Shown here in pieces: positions 5,632 to 10,971 of a stretch of DNA of 11,525 nucleotides; position 1 is the stretch's first letter; each line of letters opens with the position of its first letter. A program made the translations under genes and the position numbers. Source of the DNA: Methanomassiliicoccaceae archaeon (GTDB lineage: Archaea > Thermoplasmatota > Thermoplasmata > Methanomassiliicoccales > Methanomethylophilaceae). Below the pieces are notes generated by a model. That model saw only the letters and a program-made list of their open reading frames with translations. It was not told the origin of the DNA and made no database searches. Location of the stretch: assembly GCA_009786295.1 (NCBI GenBank), contig WQTN01000113.1, positions 1 to 11,525 on the forward strand. The letters run 5' to 3'.

Positions 5632-6900
5632 TTAACGGCCTGGAACCTTTGCCTTTTCAAACATTTTTCTGTCTTTGCCCAGAAGTATCGTTGCGTCGTA
5701 ACCGACCTTATAGGTGGTCGTTTCTATGCTCGGATCCAGGGACGATCCGGCAGCGCCCGGGATCTTGATTATCCTGTCGCCCTGCATCCTTGTGGCGACC
5801 GCCCATTCGACTTCTCTGTCATTGAAAATGTCAATGTCATCATCCACAACGATCACCTGCTTCATGGACGGGTGACCGGTGAATGCCGCAAGTATCGCGT
5901 TGACCCCGTCGCCTTCCTTGTTCTTTGCGATGGATACTACTCCATTCAGCCAGCAGCAGCCTCCCTCGGTCAGGCGGACGCCCTTTACTCGGGGGACCGC
6001 CTGCCTCACGGTCTTCAGTATCATCGGTTCGCGCGGAAGCCCCATGAGGAGGAAATGCTCATTCCCTCCGGGAAGAAGAAGATGGAATACAGGATCTTTG
6101 CAGGACCACATCTTCTCGATCTTGATTATCGGCTGTTCCCTTACGATGTCGTAGGTTCCGGTGATGTCGACGAAGGGGCCCTCGGACATCGTTTCAAATG
6201 TGATCTTTCCTTCCAGAACATAATCCGAGGAAGAGGGGACGATCAGTCCATTGCTGCATCTCCCTACGGCAAGAGGCTTTCCATGGCCGGCCTGGAACAT
6301 CGAGGATGCGATCCTCAACTCATCCGTACCGTAATCCGTCGATACTGCTGCGGCGATCAGAACTTCGATCGGCAGCCCGATGCATATTGAGACATCAAGT
6401 TCCTTCCCGTCCTTTTTGGCCTCATTGTAAAGCGTGAAGAGATGCCTCGGGACCAATCTGACGGCCAGTTTGTCTTTATCCACGACCATCATCCTGTGGA
6501 AAGAGACATTCTTCTTACCTTTATACTCCGCAACTATCACTCCGGCAGTTATGTAGCTGCCGCCGTCTTCCAGATAATATTTTGGGATCGGGAGGGCCGC
6601 AAGATCTGTTTTCATTTTATTAGCTGTGAATTCGGGAGTCTTCACTTCATTCAGATCACAGGGAGAATCGATCGCGGACAGGATGTGTCCGACTATCTTC
6701 TCCGGGGAGATGTTCATAGCGGCGGCGATCTTTTTCCTCGTCGAGAAAACATTCCCTGCGGCTTTTTTCCCGTTGATATTCTCGAACAGCACCGTTGTAT
6801 CCTGATCGCTGAGCATGGTTTCCGTTATCTTGGTTGAAACAGGATCGGTATTCCCTTTGATCGAAAAGACATTTTCTCCCAGAAAGTCCCTTAGTGCCAT
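5632..6900 (-). CDS. UbiD-family prFMN decarboxylase, probable anhydromevalonate phosphate decarboxylase
   Basis: UbiD enzymes remove CO2 from unsaturated acids using prenylated FMN. The archaeal branch has been shown to act on trans-anhydromevalonate 5-phosphate, giving isopentenyl phosphate in the archaeal mevalonate pathway; I infer that role here. Seen in the sequence are VSFHRMMVVDKDKLAVRLVP (residues 132-151), YVLEGKITFETMSEGPFVDI near 227-246 followed by TGTYD, LLPGGNEHFLLMGLPREP (275-292), TEGGCCW, VVDDDIDIFNDREVEWAVAT with RM after it, and GSSLDPS. I chose ATG 6900 (MALRDFL, 422 residues). A TATA box at 6924-6930 is 27 bp from it but only about 6 bp from the earlier ATG at 6921, which therefore is unlikely to be translated. 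The stop is TAA. It is the only housekeeping gene between the two toxin-antitoxin pairs. Confidence 0.9.
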   Translation of the reverse strand: MALRDFLGENVFSIKGNTDPVSTKITETMLSDQDTTVLFENINGKKAAGNVFSTRKKIAAAMNISPEKIVGHILSAIDSPCDLNEVKTPEFTANKMKTDLAALPIPKYYLEDGGSYITAGVIVAEYKGKKNVSFHRMMVVDKDKLAVRLVPRHLFTLYNEAKKDGKELDVSICIGLPIEVLIAAAVSTDYGTDELRIASSMFQAGHGKPLAVGRCSNGLIVPSSSDYVLEGKITFETMSEGPFVDITGTYDIVREQPIIKIEKMWSCKDPVFHLLLPGGNEHFLLMGLPREPMILKTVRQAVPRVKGVRLTEGGCCWLNGVVSIAKNKEGDGVNAILAAFTGHPSMKQVIVVDDDIDIFNDREVEWAVATRMQGDRIIKIPGAAGSSLDPSIETTTYKVGYDATILLGKDRKMFEKAKVPGR

Positions 6901-6923
6901 ATTCCTCTGTAAGCGGTTCATCC

Positions 6924-6930
6924 TTATATT
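6924..6930 (-). promoter_or_regulatory. TATA box of the UbiD gene, deciding its start
   Basis: Read on the minus strand it is AATATAA within taataatataagg. Its centre is 27 bp from ATG 6900, so a leaderless mRNA starting at that codon is expected. It makes the UbiD gene independent of the mntA2-hepT2 operon upstream, although the gap is only 76 bp. Confidence 0.5.
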
Positions 6931-6976
6931 ATTAGCCCGAAAGCTGCGAAACCCTTCGGATGGGTACAGTCATGTT

Positions 6977-7318
6977 TCAGTTTCTGCTTAGCACCATGCC
7001 ACAGAAATTCATCAGTTCCCGTATTTGAGTGCTGGCTATCTCCCATACCTTCACATAATCTACATCATGGTATTTATGGGCGACCAATATCCTGAACCCC
7101 ATTATGCTTGGCCAATCAATCTCTGGATGTTCTGTTTTAAAAACATCGGTCAGGTTCTTAGAGGTCTCGGAAATCTGCATTAGAGTGAGGCACACAGACC
7201 TGCGGTATGTGGGATCTTCCATGAAATCGTCAAAGCTGTCTCCGAACCTATTAATGTCATACTCTATGTCGCAACAATAATTTTGTATGCGCTTCAAGAG
7301 CACCATATCATCTCTCAA
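6977..7318 (-). CDS. hepT: HEPN-domain toxin HepT of pair 2 (DUF86)
   Basis: The 113-residue helical protein is of the same DUF86/HepT family as pair 1 but clearly diverged. RX4HXY is intact as RILVAHKY (Arg 76, His 81, Tyr 83). The usual Asn after Arg is Ile, which may affect activity. Shared family blocks are LMQISETSKNLTDVF and EHPEIDWPSIMGFR. The start is most likely TTG 7318: a strong GGAGGTG (7332-7326, minus strand) lies 7 nt before it, while ATG 7306 is 19 nt away. With TTG it overlaps the mntA2 gene by 11 bp, so the pair is translationally coupled. The stop is TGA. Confidence 0.88.
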   Translation of the reverse strand: MRDDMVLLKRIQNYCCDIEYDINRFGDSFDDFMEDPTYRRSVCLTLMQISETSKNLTDVFKTEHPEIDWPSIMGFRILVAHKYHDVDYVKVWEIASTQIRELMNFCGMVLSRN

Positions 7319-7613
7319 AAATCAGCACCTCCTGCTCTCTTATTCCACTTAGGAACTCCTCACTCAGGCTGTCAGTCTCTACCAGATCCATGGGAATATC
7401 CAATGCCATCATGAGACGCCCCGCCAAACCACAGTAGTCCATCGCCCCGAGGCCATCTGCATCTATACGGATGTCGACATCACTTCTATTATCTGCCTCA
7501 CCCTTGGCATAGGATCCAAATATGAACGCACGATGCACAGCACTGTACTGACTGATGATGGGCGTCACAAGACCAACTATGTCATCCAAGGTATATCTGG
7601 CTTTTATGGGCAT
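7308..7613 (-). CDS. mntA: MNT-family minimal nucleotidyltransferase, antitoxin of pair 2
   Basis: The 101-residue protein has the complete GS-x10-D-x-D signature, GSYAKGEADNRSDVDI (GS 33-34, Asp 45 and 47), and a third Asp in PMDLVETD (Asp 76). Predicted activity is AMP transfer to the tyrosine of the HepT partner, as known for MntA. It is first in a two-gene operon, the same order as pair 1, but on the opposite strand. The sequences differ enough that the pairs look like separate acquisitions or an old duplication. The start is ATG 7613, about 10 nt after the predicted transcription start. No clear Shine-Dalgarno is seen. The stop is TGA. The strong ribosome-binding site for hepT2 lies inside its last codons. 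Confidence 0.9.
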   Translation of the reverse strand: MPIKARYTLDDIVGLVTPIISQYSAVHRAFIFGSYAKGEADNRSDVDIRIDADGLGAMDYCGLAGRLMMALDIPMDLVETDSLSEEFLSGIREQEVLIFER

Positions 7614-7637
7614 GTTCTTCTCTCTTGTAAATGATTC

Positions 7638-7663
7638 CCTAGCGTATATAAAGTGGTGCCTAG
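7638..7663 (-). promoter_or_regulatory. mntA2 promoter with CCTAG repeats flanking the TATA box
   Basis: The TATA box on the minus strand is TTTATATA (7652-7645), about 36 bp from the ATG, which predicts a leader of about 10 nt. CCTAG occurs at 7638-7642 and again at 7659-7663, 21 bp apart (two helical turns), one on each side of the TATA box. Such paired repeats are a plausible operator for self-regulation of the toxin-antitoxin operon. The repeats are seen; the regulation is inferred. Confidence 0.4.
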
Positions 7664-7664
7664 T
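7652..7664 (+). repeat. 13-bp direct repeat, right copy
   Basis: AGTGGTGCCTAGT matches the copy at 5618-5630 in 12 of 13 bases, in the same orientation. It overlaps the mntA2 TATA box and one CCTAG element. Confidence 0.3.
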
Positions 7665-7728
7665 ATCGGGCCTCTCTTATCGCACATATAAAATTTGTTC
7701 AAATAAAGAAGGATTGTTGATTGTGAAC

Positions 7729-7738
7729 TTTTATATAT
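7729..7738 (+). promoter_or_regulatory. Orphan TATA-like element
   Basis: TTTTATATAT is among the best TATA matches in the window, yet it lies 230 bp before gltX, which has its own box at 7941. Predicted transcription would start near 7755-7760, at or just after the ATG of the small ORF or at the start of a small structured RNA. Confidence 0.35.
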
Positions 7739-7754
7739 CATATACATCATACTG

Positions 7755-7835
7755 ATGGATGATGGTTCCAACCATGCAACTCAACCTGAGCCTTGGAACA
7801 AAACTTCCTCCATTCCATGGCTCGGGGGGTTTTAA
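7755..7835 (+). CDS. Possible small protein, 26 residues
   Basis: An ATG at 7755 opens 26 codons ending in TAA at 7833-7835. The peptide starts MDDGSNHATQPEPWNKTSS and ends in PWLGGF. It is rich in Pro and Trp. The ATG lies about 21 bp after the centre of a strong TATA box (7729-7738), slightly short for a leaderless start but possible. No ribosome-binding site is seen. I recognise no family. The same stretch holds inverted repeats, so a small RNA with a chance frame is the main alternative. Confidence 0.22.
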   Translation: MDDGSNHATQPEPWNKTSSIPWLGGF

Positions 7836-7940
7836 TAAAAATTGATTTCTGTCAGCTACGCATGTGGCCATTCTCTGCATACATTATGTTGTTGGGATCG
7901 ATGACATTCCCAATCTACTCTTCGCAAGAACAATGAACAG

Positions 7941-7948
7941 ATAAATAT
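7941..7948 (+). promoter_or_regulatory. TATA box giving a leaderless gltX mRNA
   Basis: ATAAATAT is centred about 25 bp before the gltX ATG at 7969, so transcription should begin at the start codon. There is no ribosome-binding site between them. Confidence 0.5.
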
Positions 7949-7968
7949 TCGAAGTCAAATGCACAATC

Positions 7969-9654
7969 ATGTCGGACAGCCATACCGAGGCGCTCATAAA
8001 AAAATATGCACTGCAGAACGCGGTGTTCTTCAAAGGCACTGCGAATCCCAAAGCCGTTGTCGGAAAAGTACTAGCTGAGAGCCCGGAATACAGAAGCAGG
8101 GCGGGAGAGATTACGCCCCTGATAGAATCGATAGTGTCTAACATAAACAAGATGTCTTTGGAAGAACAGACCAAAGCGCTTGAGGAGATAGATCCGTCGC
8201 TTCTTTCCAAAGAAAAAAAAGAGAGGGTCTATCTGCTGCCTGAACTGAAGAATGCTGCTGACGGAAAGGTTGTGATGAGGATCGCTCCTGGGCCTTCGGG
8301 GCCTCTGCATATCGGACACACCCGCGTATCGATACTGAATGACGAGTATGTCAAAAGATACAACGGAAGGCTGATAGCCAGATATGAGGACACCAATCCT
8401 GAGAAGATCGAGCCAGATGCATACAGGATGATATCCGAGGACCTCGACTGGCTGGGCGTAAAGATCCACGAAACCGTCATCCAATCAGAAAGGTTCGAAA
8501 TATATTACGACCACACAAGAAAACTCATGGAGATGGGAAAGGCATACGTCTGTACCTGCAACGGCGACGATTGGAGGGGGATGAAGGAAGAGAAAAAGGA
8601 ATGTCCGTGCCGCAACCTTCCAGTGAACACGCAGCTGGAAAGATACGACAAACTGCTCAGCGGAGAGTACAAGGAAGGAGAGGCGATCGCCGTCGTGAAG
8701 ACCGACATCGCACACCCAAACCCAGCGATAAGGGACTTCGTCGCTTTCAGGATAGTCGACCAACCCCACCCAAGGACCGGCAGCAGATACTGCGCATATC
8801 CGATGATGAACCTCTCGGTTGCTATCGATGACCATCTTCTCGGCGTGACCCATGTGATACGCGGAAAGGATCACCTGAACAACACTCTGAGACAGGAATA
8901 CATCTTCGATTACTTCGGATGGAAGAAACCGGAGTACTATCATTACGGCTTGGTGAACATTTCGGATACGATGCTCAAAACATCGCTGATCAAAGAGAGT
9001 ATCCGATCAGGAGAATACAGCGGATGGGATGATGTCAGGACCGGCACGGTAAGAGCGATAGAAAAAAGAGGGATCAAACCGGAAGCCATAAGAAGATACT
9101 GGGTGGAGAGCGGCATAAAACCGGTCGATATCCAATTCTCCTGGGACAACCTGTACGGAATGAACCGCGATGTGATCGACGGAATTTCCAACAGATATTT
9201 CTTTGTTGCCGACCCGGTGAGATATGATATCGATGGCATTGATGCTATCGATGGGAAAGCGCCGCTTCATCCTGACCATCCGGAGAGAGGGGACCGCGGA
9301 TATCATATCGATGGAAGCAGGACCGTGTTCATCTCCTCCGAGGATTCGAAGATGTTCGCCGATAAAGGACAGATCAGACTGAAAGACCTCTGCAATCTTG
9401 AATACGGCACCCCGGCAAGATACGCCGGCAACGACCTCTCCATACTGAAGAAGGGCGCGAAGGCGGTCCAGTGGGTGGGGCGGAACAGCATAAGGACAGA
9501 ACTTCTGATGCAAGACGGCAATATCGTGAACGGACTTACAGAGGAAGGGATCCTAAATGAGAACAACGACACGGTCCAGTTCGAGCGTGTGGGTTTTGTC
9601 AAACTTGAGAGTAAGAGCAAAGATCTGATAAGAGCGGTCTTCACCCACCGCTGA
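7969..9654 (+). CDS. gltX: Glutamyl-tRNA synthetase, archaeal type
   Basis: This class I synthetase charges tRNA with glutamate. In archaea it is usually non-discriminating and also makes Glu-tRNA(Gln) for later amidation; that role is inferred. The 561-residue length fits the archaeal/eukaryal GlxRS type, with an N-terminal extension of about 100 residues. The HIGH motif is in PGPSGPLHIGHTR (HIGH 114-117). The KMSKS region reads MLKTSLIKESIRSGEYSGWD (335-354), where the family more often has STSK. Other blocks are AYVCTCNG and ECPCRNLP (Cys 195, 197, 212, 214, a likely zinc-type CxC...CxC cluster), HPNPAIRDFVAFRI, AIDDHLLGVTHVIRGKDH and RTGTVRAIEKRGI. The C-terminal part has the beta-barrel anticodon-binding look. 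The start is ATG 7969, with a leaderless promoter. The stop TGA touches the dtxR stop codon. Confidence 0.95.
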   Translation: MSDSHTEALIKKYALQNAVFFKGTANPKAVVGKVLAESPEYRSRAGEITPLIESIVSNINKMSLEEQTKALEEIDPSLLSKEKKERVYLLPELKNAADGKVVMRIAPGPSGPLHIGHTRVSILNDEYVKRYNGRLIARYEDTNPEKIEPDAYRMISEDLDWLGVKIHETVIQSERFEIYYDHTRKLMEMGKAYVCTCNGDDWRGMKEEKKECPCRNLPVNTQLERYDKLLSGEYKEGEAIAVVKTDIAHPNPAIRDFVAFRIVDQPHPRTGSRYCAYPMMNLSVAIDDHLLGVTHVIRGKDHLNNTLRQEYIFDYFGWKKPEYYHYGLVNISDTMLKTSLIKESIRSGEYSGWDDVRTGTVRAIEKRGIKPEAIRRYWVESGIKPVDIQFSWDNLYGMNRDVIDGISNRYFFVADPVRYDIDGIDAIDGKAPLHPDHPERGDRGYHIDGSRTVFISSEDSKMFADKGQIRLKDLCNLEYGTPARYAGNDLSILKKGAKAVQWVGRNSIRTELLMQDGNIVNGLTEEGILNENNDTVQFERVGFVKLESKSKDLIRAVFTHR

Positions 9655-10320
9655 TCATTCGGCCGTGTCGATAAAAACCGAGGATGCAAGATCGGCCGTC
9701 AGCGCCACCACAGAATTCTCCACACAGACAACGGTCATGTTCTCTTCCGGTAAACTTGAGTCGAGAGTAAGCTCGCGGCCTGGTACGAATCCCATCATGA
9801 TCAGTTTCTTAATGACCCTGGAATCATTGTTCCTGAGATGAGATATCACTCCGTGCTCTCCCGGGTTGAGATCAGACAGCGATGCTGTGATATTTGTCCC
9901 TGCGGAGGATGCGGCTTTGCATGGCACAGAGCAGCTCTGACAATCGCTGTCCACTTGGGTTCCCATCATCTGGCACATCTTTATCGCCGACTCTTCTGAC
10001 AACGCATGCTCCAGCCTGCATGCTTCTTCGTGTGCGGTCATTCTGTCAACATTCAGAACATTTATGAGAAAGTTCTCAAGCACATGATGCTTCTTCCTGA
10101 TCTGCCTTGCGTATGCCAGCCCCTCTTCGGTAAGCTTTACGCCATGGTATCTCTCATATTCTACAAGGCCTTCGTTCGCAAGAGCCTTCAGCATCTCTGT
10201 CACACTTGCCGGCGAGACACTCATATAGACGGCCAATTCAGTGGTCTTTGTTGTGTTCTCCCCCTCCGTCAGTCTGAGTATGTTGATAAGATAGTCCTCG
10301 CGATTGCCAGTCGTCATCAT
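9655..10320 (-). CDS. DtxR/MntR-family metal-dependent repressor with FeoA-like domain
   Basis: With ATG 10320 the protein has 221 residues. It has a winged helix-turn-helix (about 7-65: EDYLINILRLTE, then SVSPASVTEMLKALANEGLV), a metal-binding dimer domain (75-118) and an SH3/FeoA-like C-terminal domain (150-218, LNPGEHGVI through MGFVPGREL to VVALTADLASSVFI). Residues matching DtxR metal ligands are His 78, Glu 82, His 97, Cys 101, Glu 104 and His 105 (AHEEACRLEHALSEE). The helix-1 position that is Met 10 in DtxR is Asp 9 here, as in MntR. A CX2CX3C cluster (Cys 127, 130, 134) links the domains. ATG 10320 suits DtxR numbering and lies about 24 bp after a TATA box; the longer ATG 10350 would lie upstream of that box. 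It probably represses iron or manganese uptake genes and itself. Confidence 0.92.
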   Translation of the reverse strand: MMTTGNREDYLINILRLTEGENTTKTTELAVYMSVSPASVTEMLKALANEGLVEYERYHGVKLTEEGLAYARQIRKKHHVLENFLINVLNVDRMTAHEEACRLEHALSEESAIKMCQMMGTQVDSDCQSCSVPCKAASSAGTNITASLSDLNPGEHGVISHLRNNDSRVIKKLIMMGFVPGRELTLDSSLPEENMTVVCVENSVVALTADLASSVFIDTAE

Positions 10321-10335
10321 CAATGTATCAACAGG

Positions 10336-10351
10336 AATGTAAATAAACATT
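10336..10351 (-). promoter_or_regulatory. dtxR promoter and overlapping palindrome
   Basis: The TATA box on the minus strand is TTTATTTA (10347-10340). It sits inside the inverted repeat AATGT-n6-ACATT (10336-10340 and 10347-10351), and AATGTA recurs at 10322-10327. A regulator bound here would block the TATA box, so self-repression by the DtxR protein is plausible. The motif does not match the DtxR or MntR consensus boxes I know. Confidence 0.4.
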
Positions 10352-10478
10352 AGGAATTATGCGACCTCTTGATCTGTGAGCGGATTTCATGCGGAAGGGC
10401 CCTGATGCTTACCTCCTGCTCCAGGCACAATCCAGACCGCTTCATTTAACCCGAAGAAGACTCTGCATTGCATCAATA

Positions 10479-10488
10479 TTTTTATATA
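10479..10488 (+). promoter_or_regulatory. Strong TATA box upstream of structured leader
   Basis: TTTTTATATA follows CATCAATA and is one of the best TATA boxes in the window. It predicts a transcript starting near 10510, which is exactly where the 12-bp hairpin begins. The nearest confident gene downstream starts at 10968, so the transcript would have a leader of about 460 nt or be a separate RNA. Confidence 0.45.
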
Positions 10489-10509
10489 GATAATCATACA
10501 TACTTATTG

Positions 10510-10546
10510 GTTACAGGCAGATGGGTAAACATTGTCTGCCAGTAAC
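10510..10546 (+). promoter_or_regulatory. Hairpin or operator at the predicted +1
   Basis: GTTACAGGCAGA (10510-10521) and TCTGCCAGTAAC (10535-10546) are complementary in 11 of 12 positions, with a single A-A mismatch. The loop is 13 nt. It begins about 25 bp after the TATA centre. As RNA it would cap the 5' end; as DNA it could be a repressor site. Confidence 0.5.
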
Positions 10547-10580
10547 GATTCGACGCGTTCTCCACGAATGCGCGATACTA

Positions 10581-10616
10581 GGGGGGGCTAAATGTGAAGG
10601 GGGGAACAACAGGGGG
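10581..10616 (+). other. G-tract cluster
   Basis: G7 (10581-10587), G6 (10599-10604) and G5 (10612-10616) are separated by 11 and 7 nt, with GG at 10620-10621. Since G7 can supply two G3 tracts, a G-quadruplex is possible on this strand or in its RNA. Its place between the +1 hairpin and the surface gene suggests a regulatory or structural role, but this is inference. Confidence 0.35.
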
Positions 10617-10971
10617 AAAGGTACAGTTTATCTTATTTGATATTCCCCATGCGTTCGGTTTTGCTGTAAGCAGGATCGGAAACTTTCCAACTCTTGGTCG
10701 ATTGGTCAACGCAGCGTTTTGCGGCAGGAAATATTCCCAGACGTCCGGCGGGATCAGGCAAGAAAAGACCAAGACTTGTATCCATCGGAGCAGCGTCAGG
10801 CATTGTTTTGTACGTGACCGCATCGCATCTCTGATCAAGAACCTTTTCGCAAGCATGGCTCATGGTTTTTACACAATATTTTTCATAAAACGCGCTTACG
10901 CAAGCCGGTCAACGGCATCCGCGGACATTTTCTTAAAAATTCAAAAAAAACCAAGAAGGGCATGTGAATGA
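10594..10971 (+). CDS. Doubtful 125-residue frame upstream of the surface protein
   Basis: A GTG at 10594 opens 125 codons ending in TGA at 10969-10971, which overlaps the ATG of the surface-protein gene as ATGA. A G7 tract (10581-10587) lies 6 nt before the GTG. The predicted protein is basic (MKGGTTGGKVQFILFDIPHA at the start, QKKPRRACE at the end), with no domain I recognise. Two minus-strand frames of similar length cover the same bases, which suggests chance. The ATGA overlap and the upstream promoter are the only points in its favour; a long untranslated leader is equally likely. Confidence 0.2.
   Translation: MKGGTTGGKVQFILFDIPHAFGFAVSRIGNFPTLGRLVNAAFCGRKYSQTSGGIRQEKTKTCIHRSSVRHCFVRDRIASLIKNLFASMAHGFYTIFFIKRAYASRSTASADIFLKIQKKPRRACE

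Larger units (their letters stand above)
7665..7968. other. Intergenic region between mntA2 and gltX
   Basis: This AT-rich stretch lies between divergent genes. It contains a strong TATA-like element (7729-7738), the inverted repeats CATCAT/ATGATG (7745-7750 and 7759-7764) and GTTCCAA/TTGGAAC (7765-7771 and 7793-7799), a possible 26-codon ORF (7755-7835), and the gltX TATA box. I see nothing else that I can name. Confidence 0.5.
10352..10967. other. Long intergenic region before the surface-protein gene
   Basis: This 616-bp region separates dtxR from the surface-protein gene, with no confident gene. It holds a strong TATA box (10479-10488), a hairpin at the predicted start site, three G-tracts and a doubtful 125-codon frame. 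A further TATA-like CTTAAAAA at 10932-10939 could start a short-leader mRNA for the surface protein. The first part (10352-10470) shows nothing I can name. Confidence 0.5.

Noticed and set aside
5872..6390. 172-codon open frame on the plus strand inside the UbiD gene
   Set aside because: It is a shadow of the conserved UbiD coding sequence; its composition shows no protein-like pattern.
7755..7800. C/D-box sRNA (ATGATGG and CTGA elements)
   Set aside because: Only one imperfect C box and one CTGA are present; the C'/D pair and flanking terminal stem are missing.
10573..10582. CGATACTAGG shared with the mntA2 promoter (reverse complement near 7659-7668)
   Set aside because: A single 10-base match between unrelated promoters is within what chance can give in a window of this size; contexts differ on both sides.
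10578..10863. Two minus-strand frames (92 and 76 codons) in the surface-gene leader
   Set aside because: They overlap each other and a plus-strand frame, have no promoter or ribosome-binding site that I can see, and resemble no family.
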